This document shows, piece after piece, positions 8,369 through 17,316 of a stretch of 64,000 nucleotides of DNA. The DNA is from CAZDGV01 sp964505195 (GTDB lineage Bacteria; Bacteroidota; Bacteroidia; Chitinophagales; Chitinophagaceae). A program made the position numbers and the translations under genes. The stretch covers positions 24,484-88,483 of the forward strand of contig CAZDGV010000006.1 of the NCBI GenBank assembly GCA_964505195.1, in the 5' to 3' direction. The notes under the pieces were generated by a model. The model saw only the letters and a program-made list of their open reading frames with translations. It was not told the origin of the DNA and made no database searches. Position 1 is the first letter of the stretch; each line of letters starts with the position of its first letter.

Positions 8369-9937
8369 ATGAGCGAAACAAAAAAATATACCGACTCGGG
8401 CATTGAAATAAAGCAACTCTATACTGCTGCCGATGAAGCAGCACTTGAGGCCATCAAAAAAGAAATGCCAGGTGCTTTTCCGTACACCCGTGGTGTGCAG
8501 GAAGATATGTATCGAGGCAAAGGATGGACTATGCGCCAATATGCCGGATTTTCAACGGCAGAAGAAAGTAATCAGCGTTATCATTATTTGCTCAGTCAGG
8601 GTGTTACAGGACTGAGTGTTGCCTTTGATCTGCCCACGCAAATTGGATACGACAGCGATCATCCGCTAAGCGAAGGAGAAGTGGGAAAGGTAGGCGTTGC
8701 CATTGACAGCTTGGAAGACATGCAAACGCTTTTCAATGGCATTCAGTTGAAAGATGTTTCTACTTCCATGACCATCAACGCTACCGGTTTCATATTACTT
8801 TCTTTTTACGTTGCACTTGCAAAACAGCAGGGAGCAGATCTGAAACAGATTTCAGGCACCATTCAAAATGATATTTTAAAAGAGTACGCAGCACGCGGCA
8901 CCTATATTTATCCGCCTAAACCAAGCATGCGGATCATCACCGATATTTTTGGATGGTGCAGCAAGGAGCTCCCCAAATGGAATACCATATCCATCAGCGG
9001 TTACCATATGCGTGAAGCCGGTTGTACGGCGGTGCAGGAAATCGCCTTCACGTTGGCTAACGGAAAAGCCTATGTGCAGGCAGCATTAGAAAAAGGGCTG
9101 GATATTAATATTTTCGGAAAGCGACTTTCATTCTTCTTTAATGCACACAATAATCTATTCGAGGAAGTGGCCAAGTTTCGTGCAGCACGCAGAATGTGGG
9201 CAAAAATGATGAAGGAAATGGGCGCTACCGATCCCAAGGCCATGATGCTGCGTTTTCACACGCAAACTGGCGGGAGTACGCTCACCGCGCAGCAACCGCA
9301 AAATAATATTGCCAGAGTTACCATTCAAACCCTGGCTGCAGTGCTCGGCGGCACGCAGTCGCTCCATACCAACGGATACGATGAGGCATTGAGTTTACCT
9401 ACGGAAGAAGCAGCACGCATTGCACTGCGCACACAACAAATTGTTGCTTTTGAAAGCGGCGTAGCTGATACAGTGGATCCGCTGGGTGGTTCATGGTTTG
9501 TAGAATCGCTCACCAATGAAATGGAATCGCAGGCAAATCAACTGATCGAAAAAATAGATGCGATGGGTGGCAGCGTAAGCGCCATTGAACAGGGTTTTAT
9601 ACAAGAAGAGATTGCACGCAGCGCCTATTTGTATCAACAGCAGATTGAAAACAACACTAAAATCATTGTAGGGGTAAACAAATTCCAAAGCAATGAAAAA
9701 GAAAATACCCCTGTTTTCACCGTAAACGATACCATCCGAAATCTGCAAACAGAAAAACTGGCAAAGCTTAAAAGCAACCGAAACCAGTCTGCAGTTTCCG
9801 CAAGTCTTGAAAAAATCAAAGCTGCCGCAACAGATGGAACCAATTTGATGCCGCTGGTGATTGAAGCGGTTGAAAATTACACTACACTGGGTGAAATTTC
9901 AGATACACTGCGTGCTGTTTATGGTGAATACAAATAA
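8369..9937 (+). CDS. Methylmalonyl-CoA mutase-type large subunit without B12-binding domain
   Basis: A 522-residue acyl-CoA mutase catalytic chain (TIM-barrel substrate domain). Landmarks are YTRGVQEDMY at 39-48, RQYAGFST around 56-63, LSVAFDLPTQIGYDSD near 80-95, GTIQNDILKE, and SISGYHM. By my alignment from memory, the two residues that separate methylmalonyl-CoA mutase from isobutyryl-CoA mutase are of the methylmalonyl type here: Tyr58 (RQYAG; Phe in IcmA) and the Arg in YAARGTY near 176 (Gln in IcmA). The cobalamin-binding DxHxxG domain of full-length MutB (over 700 residues) is missing, so a separate small B12 subunit is expected elsewhere. Known reaction: (R)-methylmalonyl-CoA to succinyl-CoA in propionate and odd-chain metabolism. 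Confidence 0.88.
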   Translation: MSETKKYTDSGIEIKQLYTAADEAALEAIKKEMPGAFPYTRGVQEDMYRGKGWTMRQYAGFSTAEESNQRYHYLLSQGVTGLSVAFDLPTQIGYDSDHPLSEGEVGKVGVAIDSLEDMQTLFNGIQLKDVSTSMTINATGFILLSFYVALAKQQGADLKQISGTIQNDILKEYAARGTYIYPPKPSMRIITDIFGWCSKELPKWNTISISGYHMREAGCTAVQEIAFTLANGKAYVQAALEKGLDINIFGKRLSFFFNAHNNLFEEVAKFRAARRMWAKMMKEMGATDPKAMMLRFHTQTGGSTLTAQQPQNNIARVTIQTLAAVLGGTQSLHTNGYDEALSLPTEEAARIALRTQQIVAFESGVADTVDPLGGSWFVESLTNEMESQANQLIEKIDAMGGSVSAIEQGFIQEEIARSAYLYQQQIENNTKIIVGVNKFQSNEKENTPVFTVNDTIRNLQTEKLAKLKSNRNQSAVSASLEKIKAAATDGTNLMPLVIEAVENYTTLGEISDTLRAVYGEYK

Positions 9938-10038
9938 ACCAAGAGTACAAAGGGTAAATTATCCCAATCCCTAAAAAAGTACTACATTCATTTTCACAAA
10001 TTGTATTGCTATTCAGTCACATTTTTTAATCCGCAATT

Positions 10039-11361
10039 ATGTTAAAACACACCATACGCCTCGCTATTTTTCTTTTTTGCTCAATTACTTTTTTGCAAAA
10101 TGCAAAAGCGCAAACACTGCAACAGGCGATTCAGCAAAAAGCTACTGCGCTGCTGCCAAAAGTAATTGAGTGGCGCAGACATTTACATGCCAACCCCGAG
10201 CTGGGCAATCGCGAATTCAAGACCATGGAATACATTGCCGCGCATTGCAGGAAATTAGGACTGGAAGTAAAAACAGGTGTTGCCAAAACCGGCGTGGTGG
10301 CATTGCTCAAAGGCGGCAAGCCGGGACCCGTTGTTGCCCTTCGTGCCGATATAGATGCACTCCCCATTAAAGAAAGAGTGGATGTGCCCTACAAATCGAA
10401 TGTTGTTGCAGAGTACCTCGGACAGCAAGTGTCGGTAATGCACGCTTGCGGACATGATACACATGTGGCAATTTTAATGGGAACAGTAGAAGTGCTTGCA
10501 TCGATGCAGAAAGATGTACCCGGAACAGTAAAGTTCATTTTCCAGCCAGCCGAGGAAGGTCCGCCTGCCGATGAAGAAGGTGGTGCAGCCCTCATGATAA
10601 AAGAAGGCGTTATGGACCAACCGACCGTTGATGCCATTTTTGGATTACATATATCTTCCGGACTCGAAGTTGGTAAGATTCGCTATAAAAGCGGTGCCTT
10701 TATGGCAAGCAGCGACTGGTTTACCATCAACGTAAAAGGAAAAGGCGCACACGGCTCAGCTCCATGGAACGGCATTGATCCCATTATGGTATCGGCACAA
10801 ATCATTAATGGACTCCAAACCATCGTGAGTCGCAGCGAAGACCTAACCAAAGCACCTGTAGTAATTACGGTAGGCAAATTTCAGGGTGGGGTTCGTGAAA
10901 ATATTATTCCTGAAAGCGTGAGCTTCAGTGGAACGATCCGCACACTCGATACCGAAACACAAAAAGCAGTACATGAAAAAATCAAACGTACTGCAATGAA
11001 TATAGCAGAGGCATTGGGCGCCACTGCAGAAGTAATCATCGATACTAAAACACTGGTAACCTTTAACACGCCTTCATTAGTGGCACAAACCATTCCCTCT
11101 TTGCAAACCGCTGCGGGCAAAGAGCATGTGAGCGAAGGAACCTGGACCACCGGTGCGGAAGACTTTTCCTACTATGGAGAAAAAGCACCTGCTTTCTTCT
11201 TCAATCTAGGCGGCATGCCGAAAGCGATGGATCCCAAACTGGCAGGTGGACATCATACTCCTGATTTTTTTATTGACGACAGCATGCTGGATGTAGGCGT
11301 GAAGGCTTTCTGCAATATTGTATTCGACTATGCCAAAATACAAACGGCTAAAAAGCAATAA
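10039..11361 (+). CDS. Exported M20-family amidohydrolase
   Basis: A 440-residue metallohydrolase of the M20D amidohydrolase type (N-acyl-L-amino acid amidohydrolase, hippurate hydrolase, IAA-amino acid hydrolase relatives). Residues 1-24 are a Sec signal peptide ending AKA-Q, so the enzyme is exported. Metal-binding motifs are VMHACGHDTH near 134-143, PAEEG near 172, and GAEDFSYY near 372, with a C-terminal HHTPDF. The lid/dimerisation domain lies between about 210 and 330. The family removes an acyl group from amino acids or cleaves short amide bonds using one or two metal ions; the natural substrate cannot be assigned. It is 101 bp downstream of the mutase gene and may be independently transcribed. 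Confidence 0.88.
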   Translation: MLKHTIRLAIFLFCSITFLQNAKAQTLQQAIQQKATALLPKVIEWRRHLHANPELGNREFKTMEYIAAHCRKLGLEVKTGVAKTGVVALLKGGKPGPVVALRADIDALPIKERVDVPYKSNVVAEYLGQQVSVMHACGHDTHVAILMGTVEVLASMQKDVPGTVKFIFQPAEEGPPADEEGGAALMIKEGVMDQPTVDAIFGLHISSGLEVGKIRYKSGAFMASSDWFTINVKGKGAHGSAPWNGIDPIMVSAQIINGLQTIVSRSEDLTKAPVVITVGKFQGGVRENIIPESVSFSGTIRTLDTETQKAVHEKIKRTAMNIAEALGATAEVIIDTKTLVTFNTPSLVAQTIPSLQTAAGKEHVSEGTWTTGAEDFSYYGEKAPAFFFNLGGMPKAMDPKLAGGHHTPDFFIDDSMLDVGVKAFCNIVFDYAKIQTAKKQ

Positions 11362-11382
11362 AAAAGCAAATTGCCCCGATTT

Positions 11383-11838
11383 TTAGTTCAGCTTCCAGTA
11401 AGCAGCGTTTAAAACAGTAGCAAAGCTTACCCACAATAGATAGGGAATATTTAGCCAGGCAGCAGTGGGATTGATATGATAAAAGCGATAGATCATCAGC
11501 AGAATCAACCCCCATAACACGATGATTTCAATGAGCGCTATGCCTATTTGATGCCAGTAGAAAAAAATGATGGACCAGAAAAAATTGAGGGTAAGCTGTA
11601 ATGCAAAAATCCAGATCGCCGCATTTCTTGCATCAGAAGCAGGTTGTTTCCAAACCAAATAAAGACTGATACCCATCAGAATGTATAAAGTGGTCCATAC
11701 CGGACCAAAAAGCCAGTTGGGCGGATTGAAAGAGGGACGATTTAAGGTAGTGTACCATTCATTTACCCCGCTGGCTGTAAAAAAACCACTGGTAAACCCG
11801 ATTACTAATGGAATCATAATTGATATGAAAAGCTTCAT
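11383..11838 (-). CDS. TspO/MBR family tryptophan-rich membrane protein
   Basis: A 151-residue protein with five predicted membrane helices. It carries the TspO signature: GFTSGFFTASGVNEWYTTL near 15-33, PSFNPPNWLFGPVWTTLYILMG across 36-57, and a Trp-rich core. TspO proteins bind porphyrins and related tetrapyrroles and have been linked to stress and tetrapyrrole turnover; the bacterial role is unsettled. The gene converges on the amidohydrolase gene with only 21 bp between the stops. The ATG at 11838 is the only sensible start. Confidence 0.93.
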   Translation of the reverse strand: MKLFISIMIPLVIGFTSGFFTASGVNEWYTTLNRPSFNPPNWLFGPVWTTLYILMGISLYLVWKQPASDARNAAIWIFALQLTLNFFWSIIFFYWHQIGIALIEIIVLWGLILLMIYRFYHINPTAAWLNIPYLLWVSFATVLNAAYWKLN

Positions 11839-11921
11839 GATACATCAATTTTAAAAATGCTTTATACCGAAAAGCAATAATGATTTGTAAGGTAGCAGTT
11901 GTTTTTTAATTTTAAGCATCT

Positions 11922-12845
11922 ATGCCCTTTTATATGATAAAATGGATTTGTGCCAAGATATTGTTTTGCCTGATCATCATGCAGTATGCTGCAGGACAAA
12001 ATACAGCAAGAATGGTGATGGACAGTGCCGGCAACATTTATTATACGGACATGAAAGACATCTGGAAAATGGAGGAAACTGGTAAGCGCGCTATCGTATT
12101 TTCCAATGCTTCCTCTCCCCGGCTTTACATCAACACCAATGGACAGCTCTGCGGTATTGCTTTGCAAGAGCAGCAGTTTTTGCAATGGTGTACAACAAAT
12201 GAAAAGACGCGCGTTCAGTACGACACGAACAGTACGTCAAGACATATGCCTGTCTTTACCTTTGATGCAGACGGAAATCAATACTTCCTGGAAAGCGACA
12301 CTACCAATGCAATCAAAAAAAGAAATAAGCAAAGCAGCGAGAGCATACTGGCTACAACGCGATTACAAGAAATCGAATCGCTTTACTTAGGCCCTAAAAA
12401 CGTACTCTACTTTGCACATAAAGATCAGCTGTATTGCTTACCCCCCGGCGAAGAGATAGAACAGATTGCAAAGAATTTGATTGATACAACAGCAGAAAAC
12501 ACATCGCTTCATAAGCTCCACCGAATTTGGAGCGATGGTAAGAAGAACCTATATATTGCAACCGGAACCGTTATCAAACAAATAGACCACCGGCGACTGG
12601 TTACCACTGTTTATAAATCAACCGGAGAATGGTACCCCGCAGATGGACTGGTGGATGCACAAGGCAATTTTTATGTGCTAGAGTACAATGGCAATAGGGA
12701 AGCAAGAGTGAATAAAATAAGCATCATTGACCGCAAAGAGATTGCTTCGAGCGGAAAATGGAAAGGATTTTATACGCCGCTATTATTGGCCACTGCAGTG
12801 ATGGTAATGCTATACTTTGCAATGAAACCGAAGAAAAAAAGCTAG
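11922..12845 (+). CDS. Exported beta-propeller protein with C-terminal membrane anchor
   Basis: A 307-residue protein of unknown function. The N-terminus is a signal peptide (hydrophobic core about residues 6-20, ending AAGQ). It is followed by repeated blades of the type MDSAGNIYYTD, FDADGNQYFLES and LVDAQGNFYVLEY, typical of NHL/SMP-30-like propellers, through about residue 265. Residues 283-299 form a C-terminal membrane segment followed by KPKKKS, so the propeller should sit in the periplasm anchored to the inner membrane. No catalytic residues are evident. A second in-frame ATG at 11934 is also possible. The stop codon overlaps the stop of the convergent yggS-type gene through a CTAG palindrome. 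Confidence 0.7.
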   Translation: MPFYMIKWICAKILFCLIIMQYAAGQNTARMVMDSAGNIYYTDMKDIWKMEETGKRAIVFSNASSPRLYINTNGQLCGIALQEQQFLQWCTTNEKTRVQYDTNSTSRHMPVFTFDADGNQYFLESDTTNAIKKRNKQSSESILATTRLQEIESLYLGPKNVLYFAHKDQLYCLPPGEEIEQIAKNLIDTTAENTSLHKLHRIWSDGKKNLYIATGTVIKQIDHRRLVTTVYKSTGEWYPADGLVDAQGNFYVLEYNGNREARVNKISIIDRKEIASSGKWKGFYTPLLLATAVMVMLYFAMKPKKKS

Positions 12846-13504
12846 GAACGGCTGCCGAAAAGCAAGCTTCCGATACGCACCATGGTACTACCCTCTTCCA
12901 CGGCAATCTCGTAATCGCCACTCATACCCATAGACAAGATGGTCATTTCAACCGGTGCACGATTTGCATATTGATCATAGATGGCTTTGAGCCCTTTCAA
13001 TTCACTTCGAACCAGCGATGTATTATCGCTGAATGAAGCCATACCCATCAGTCCGCATATACGAACATTTGGCAAGGGCTCATGGCTGATAGCTTCAAGC
13101 AACTGTACCAATTCCTTTTCATCCAATCCGAATTTGGTTTCTTCCTGTGCAATATGCATTTGGAGCAAAACATCAATTACTCTCTGATGCTTTGCGGCTT
13201 GCTTATTTACTTCCTTAAGGAGTTTGAGACTATCAACACCATGAATAAGATGTACAAAAGGCGCGATGTATTTTACTTTGTTGGATTGTAAGTGCCCGAT
13301 AAAATGCCAGCGGATATCCTGCGGTAGTTGCCCTTGCTTTTCTGTTAATTCCTGAACATAGTTTTCTCCGAAGTCGCGCTGACCCAATGCATACAATGCA
13401 GCAATATCAGCTATCGGCTTGGTTTTTGAAACAGCCACCAATGTAACGCCTTTTGGAGCAAGCGCTTCCTGAATTTGCTGGTACTTGATATGGTCAATAG
13501 GCAT
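12842..13504 (-). CDS. YggS/PLPBP-family pyridoxal-phosphate homeostasis protein
   Basis: A 220-residue PLP-binding protein with the alanine-racemase-type barrel fold. The cofactor Lys lies in LVAVSKTKP at about 22-30, followed by FGENYVQEL near 45-53 and WHFIGHLQSNKVKYI at about 66-80, which are the family signatures. The C-terminal MSGDYEIAVEEGSTMVRIGSLLFG binds the PLP phosphate. The family has no known enzymatic turnover and is thought to buffer PLP and affect amino acid and keto acid pools in the cytosol. The gene is convergent with the propeller gene, sharing bases 12842-12845. Confidence 0.93.
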   Translation of the reverse strand: MPIDHIKYQQIQEALAPKGVTLVAVSKTKPIADIAALYALGQRDFGENYVQELTEKQGQLPQDIRWHFIGHLQSNKVKYIAPFVHLIHGVDSLKLLKEVNKQAAKHQRVIDVLLQMHIAQEETKFGLDEKELVQLLEAISHEPLPNVRICGLMGMASFSDNTSLVRSELKGLKAIYDQYANRAPVEMTILSMGMSGDYEIAVEEGSTMVRIGSLLFGSRS

Positions 13505-13555
13505 GATTAGAAAAATAATGCAATGCAGGCAAACGCTAAGCGTACAGCAGTATGT

Positions 13556-14710
13556 TTATGAAAGGATACTGCGACTGATAACGATGCGCTGCACCTCGCT
13601 GGTACCCTCATAAATTTGGGTAATCTTGGCATCGCGCATAAGACGCTCCACATGAAACTCTTTTACATATCCATATCCGCCATGCACCTGAACAGCTTCT
13701 GTACTAATCCACATAGCAGCTTCAGATGCATATACTTTCGCCATGGATGAGCTGAGCGTATAGTCTAATCCGTTATCTTTTTCCCAAGCCGCTTTTAGGC
13801 AAAGTAATCTTGCTGCATCCACACGGGTAGCCATATCAGCCAGTTTAAACTGAATGGCCTGATGATGCATAATTTCTTTACCGAAAGCTTTACGCTCTTT
13901 GGAATACTTGAGCGACAATTCATAAGCACCGCTTGCAATACCCAATGCCTGGGCAGCAATGCCAATTCGGCCACCGGCAAGGGTTTTCATAGCAAACTTG
14001 AAACCGAAGCCATCTTCGCCAATGCGGTTTGCTTTGGGCACTTTCACATCTTGAAAAGAAATGCTGTGAGTATCGCTACCGCGAATACCCATTTTATTTT
14101 CCTTGGCTCCTACCGTTACGCCGGGCCAGTTTTTCTCAACAATAAAAGCATTGATGCCCTTGCTGCCTTTGGAAACATCGGTTTGCGCCATAACAAGATA
14201 AACGGAAGCAGAAGAACCATTGGTAATCCAGTTTTTGGTTCCGTTGAGCAGATAATAGTCGCCTTTGTCTTCCGCTGTAGTACGCTGACTGGTAGCATCA
14301 CTGCCTGCCTCGGGCTCACTCAGCAGAAAGGCACCTATGTATAAGGAGCCATCTTTTTTACCCTGTGCAAGTGGCGTTAAATATTGTTGCTTTTGTGCTT
14401 CCGTACCATACGCTTCCAATCCCCAGCACACCAAACTATTATTTACGCTCATACATACACTTACACTTGCATCCACTTTGCTGATCTCTTCCATTGCAAG
14501 TACATAGCTGATGGTATCCATACCGGCGCCGCCGTATTTTGGATCCACCATCATGCCCATAAATCCAAGATCGCAGAGCTTTTCAACCTGTGCCAGGGGG
14601 AATTTTTGGTGTTCATCCCTTTCAATTACGCCTGGTAAACAATCGTTTTGTGCAAAATCACGTGCGGCCTGTTGAATCATCAGATGCTCTTCGCTCAACT
14701 GAAAATGCAT
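13556..14710 (-). CDS. Acyl-CoA dehydrogenase (FAD-dependent)
   Basis: A 384-residue flavoenzyme matching short-chain acyl-CoA dehydrogenases in length. It begins MHFQLSEEHLMIQQAARDF. An extension to 14851 would run through the promoter element and add non-homologous residues. Signatures: LLSEPEAGSDA (first ACAD signature), WITNGSSA for FAD binding, and the C-terminal QVHGGYGYVKEFHVERLMRD with the catalytic Glu in IYEGTSEVQR. It catalyses the first oxidation of fatty acyl-CoA or branched-chain acyl-CoA, passing electrons to ETF. Chain specificity cannot be set. The promoter TATCTTTG lies at 14728-14735. Confidence 0.93.
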   Translation of the reverse strand: MHFQLSEEHLMIQQAARDFAQNDCLPGVIERDEHQKFPLAQVEKLCDLGFMGMMVDPKYGGAGMDTISYVLAMEEISKVDASVSVCMSVNNSLVCWGLEAYGTEAQKQQYLTPLAQGKKDGSLYIGAFLLSEPEAGSDATSQRTTAEDKGDYYLLNGTKNWITNGSSASVYLVMAQTDVSKGSKGINAFIVEKNWPGVTVGAKENKMGIRGSDTHSISFQDVKVPKANRIGEDGFGFKFAMKTLAGGRIGIAAQALGIASGAYELSLKYSKERKAFGKEIMHHQAIQFKLADMATRVDAARLLCLKAAWEKDNGLDYTLSSSMAKVYASEAAMWISTEAVQVHGGYGYVKEFHVERLMRDAKITQIYEGTSEVQRIVISRSILS

Positions 14711-14727
14711 AGTGTAAAATTTGGTGG

Positions 14728-14735
14728 CAAAGATA
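14728..14735 (-). promoter_or_regulatory. -7 element (TATCTTTG) for the acyl-CoA dehydrogenase gene
   Basis: TATCTTTG on the minus strand, 17 bp before the ATG at 14710, with a predicted leader of about 15 nt. It confirms the shorter coding start. Confidence 0.55.
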
Positions 14736-14791
14736 TATGAACAGTCGTTCGTTTTATTCGGTTGTTTAAATTTTCTTTGCCATACCAAGCT

Positions 14792-15382
14792 ATGGATACA
14801 ACACCCCATTTTAACGAAGCATACTGGAACCGGCGCTATGAGCAAAAGCAAACGGGCTGGGATATTGGCTATGCCTCTACCCCCTTAATCACCTTTGCAG
14901 AAAGCATTCCGAAAAAGGATATAAAAATCCTCATACCCGGTTGCGGCAACGCTTATGAGGCAGGCCGACTATATGATTTGGGCTTTCAGGAAATTACGCT
15001 GCTGGATATTGCGCCAGCGCTTACCAAAGTATTGGAAGAACGTTTTGCACATCTGCCTATTCGAGTGATTACAGGAGATTGCTTTACGCACCAGGGACAG
15101 TATGATCTGATTTTGGAACAGACCTTTTTCTGCGCACTGGACCCGGCATTGCGTTCGGACTATGTTCAAAAAATGTATGAACTGCTGCGGCCCGGAGGCA
15201 TGCTTGCAGGGGTACTGTTCGATCGGGATTTTGAGGGTGGCCCTCCCTTCGGGGGAAGCAAGGCGGAATACATACTGCTGCTAGAGCCGTATTTTGAAAT
15301 CAGAAAAATGGAAGCCTGTTATAACTCTATTCAACCCCGTGCCGGCACAGAACTATTTTTTACAGCCATTCGAAAAGCGTAA
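14792..15382 (+). CDS. TPMT/thiol methyltransferase-like SAM-dependent methyltransferase
   Basis: A 196-residue class I methyltransferase of the thiopurine/thiol methyltransferase family. The N-terminal FNEAYWNRRYEQKQTGWDIGY is typical for the group. The SAM-binding ILIPGCGNAYEAG is near residues 47-59, LLDIAP near 72-77, and GDCFTH near 97. These proteins methylate thiols, halides or related small nucleophiles, or tellurite in relatives; the substrate is unknown here. The ATG at 14792 is preferred over 14762 because a near-consensus promoter element (TTTCTTTG, 14772-14779) lies between them. Its stop directly abuts the stop of the convergent desaturase gene. Confidence 0.82.
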   Translation: MDTTPHFNEAYWNRRYEQKQTGWDIGYASTPLITFAESIPKKDIKILIPGCGNAYEAGRLYDLGFQEITLLDIAPALTKVLEERFAHLPIRVITGDCFTHQGQYDLILEQTFFCALDPALRSDYVQKMYELLRPGGMLAGVLFDRDFEGGPPFGGSKAEYILLLEPYFEIRKMEACYNSIQPRAGTELFFTAIRKA

Positions 15383-16450
15383 TTATCCCCTACCCATTTG
15401 TTTTAAAAAGGCAACATGCGATGCCAATGCATAACGCATACGAGGATACTCGATATAGGGTATGCCAAATTCCAGAGAGGTTTCACGAATAATTTTACTG
15501 ATGGCAGGATAATGTATATGAGAAATTTTCGGAAACAAATGATGCTCTACCTGAAAGTTCAGTCCGCCTACCAGCCAGCTTAGCAATTTGTTGCCCGTAG
15601 CAAAATTGGCAGTAGTCTTAATTTGATGTATCGCCCATTCATCTTCCAGCTGATTTGTTTCAACATTAGGCAAAGGAAAAGATGTATGTTCTACTGTGTG
15701 CGCAAGCTGAAACACAATACTCAGCACAAACCCGGCAAAGATTGTAGCAATCAGAAATCCAATAACCCAAGGGATAATACCCACAGTATAGATTGGGAGT
15801 AAAATAAAAAGACAAAAGTGAAGCACCTTGAAGCCCCAGAAAATGATATGATCTTTTAATGCCATCTTTTTCAGCGGCATTGCACCGATGCGAGAACGGA
15901 AATATTTTTGATAATCGAGTACAAAAATCCAAAAGATATAGAGCATGGCATATAAAACCCAGAAATAAAGGTGCTGATACCGATGCAAATAAAAGCGCTT
16001 TTGCGTGCTACTCATCCGCATCCATGGCTGAATATCGATATCATCATCTACCCCATCCACATTGGTATAGGCATGGTGAATGACATTGTGCTTCATATTC
16101 CACATAAAGCTGCTTCCGCCAAGTATATTCAACGAGTAAGCAGCTAACACATTTACCCACTTATATTTACTGAAACTTCCATGCGCGCCATCGTGCATTA
16201 CATTAAATCCGATGGCAGCGATGAGTCCGCCTAATACCACCGATTCCAAAATAGCCCAAAAAGCAGGTGGCGTAAAAAAGACCAAATGTGCATACACCAA
16301 CACGAAAGCCACTGACAATAAAATAGCTTTGAAAAACAATTGAACATTCCCGGTACTGCGCTCATTCAACTGTTCAAAATAAGAAGCAACGCGTTTTTTT
16401 AACTCTGCATGAAAGGAAACAGATGCATGCGAAAACTTAGGTACAGTCAT
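15383..16450 (-). CDS. Membrane fatty acid (acyl-CoA/acyl-lipid) desaturase
   Basis: A 355-residue integral membrane di-iron desaturase. All three His boxes are present: HDGAH near 107-111, HNVIHH near 142-147, and QVEHH near 297-301, with FPKISHIHYP after the third. The Gln in the third box is typical of front-end/linoleoyl-CoA-type desaturases. No cytochrome b5 domain is fused, so ferredoxin or another external donor is expected. Four or more membrane helices flank the boxes. It probably introduces a cis double bond into membrane lipid acyl chains; regiospecificity is not readable. Confidence 0.92.
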   Translation of the reverse strand: MTVPKFSHASVSFHAELKKRVASYFEQLNERSTGNVQLFFKAILLSVAFVLVYAHLVFFTPPAFWAILESVVLGGLIAAIGFNVMHDGAHGSFSKYKWVNVLAAYSLNILGGSSFMWNMKHNVIHHAYTNVDGVDDDIDIQPWMRMSSTQKRFYLHRYQHLYFWVLYAMLYIFWIFVLDYQKYFRSRIGAMPLKKMALKDHIIFWGFKVLHFCLFILLPIYTVGIIPWVIGFLIATIFAGFVLSIVFQLAHTVEHTSFPLPNVETNQLEDEWAIHQIKTTANFATGNKLLSWLVGGLNFQVEHHLFPKISHIHYPAISKIIRETSLEFGIPYIEYPRMRYALASHVAFLKQMGRG

Positions 16451-16531
16451 GTAATTTAAAAAAGGATATAAGGATTAAAGCAAGATGCTAAGATAATGAT
16501 TCCGTGAACAACGCACGAACAGAACACATGA

Positions 16532-17266
16532 TCATGTAGTAATTTTAACAAATGCATCCAAGTGGTGCACACCAATCATTTTCGGAGAGAGAAATCCTTC
16601 TGCATAATCCACACCGATCGACTTGCCCAGCATGCGATGACGATACAAAACCGTATCAAGATAACCCGGTGCAGAAATATAGGTTTGTGGCTCTGCATCT
16701 TGCGCATTGGGATTATGAAACTGTGTTGTATAGGCCTTGATTGCAGCAACTTTTTTATCAAACACTGAAGATATGTCCACTACAAAGTCGGGCTTGATGT
16801 ACCGATCCTGTATGTAATGAAAAACGTATTTGGGTCGCCATGCTTCCTGCGATACATTTTCATGCTTGGTTTCAATTTTTCGTAAGCCGGAAAGAAAAGC
16901 AGCATCACTCACCAGTTTGGATGATCTTCCATGGTCGGGATGACGATCTTCCAGTGCATTTGCAAGTACAATTTCAGGCTGATAGTGTCTAATTTTTTGA
17001 ATCACTTGTAGCTGATGTGCTTCATCATTCGCAAAAAACCCATCCCGCATAGCTAAATTTTCACGCACATGCACACCCATGATTTCAGCTGCCGCTGCTG
17101 CTTCTGCTTTACGTGTTGCCGCTGTTCCGCGCGTGCCCAGTTCGCCCTGTGTTAAATCAATAATACCTACTTTCTTTCCGCGTGCTATTTCAACCATCAG
17201 GGTTCCTGCACAACTCAGTTCAACATCATCGGGATGCACTCCAAAAGCAAGTATATCAAGTTTCAT
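16532..17266 (-). CDS. bshB1: Bacillithiol biosynthesis deacetylase BshB1
   Basis: A 244-residue LmbE/PIG-L-type zinc deacetylase. The metal motif HPDD is at 11-14 in FGVHPDDVELSCAG, with a second ligand region HPDHGRSS near 118-125, and DLTQGELGTRG near 37-47 typical of BshB1. BshB1 removes the acetyl group from GlcNAc-malate to give GlcN-malate, the second step of bacillithiol synthesis, in the cytosol. bshA and bshC are not in the window, but a YfiT/BstA-type bacillithiol transferase gene lies at 26850-27377, which fits use of this thiol. Alternative: another PIG-L deacetylase, less likely given the close signature match. Confidence 0.9.
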   Translation of the reverse strand: MKLDILAFGVHPDDVELSCAGTLMVEIARGKKVGIIDLTQGELGTRGTAATRKAEAAAAAEIMGVHVRENLAMRDGFFANDEAHQLQVIQKIRHYQPEIVLANALEDRHPDHGRSSKLVSDAAFLSGLRKIETKHENVSQEAWRPKYVFHYIQDRYIKPDFVVDISSVFDKKVAAIKAYTTQFHNPNAQDAEPQTYISAPGYLDTVLYRHRMLGKSIGVDYAEGFLSPKMIGVHHLDAFVKITT

Positions 17267-17316
17267 TTAGGTAAGTTTAAGAACGTGCGTTATCAAATAA
17301 GATTCAACGTAAAAAA

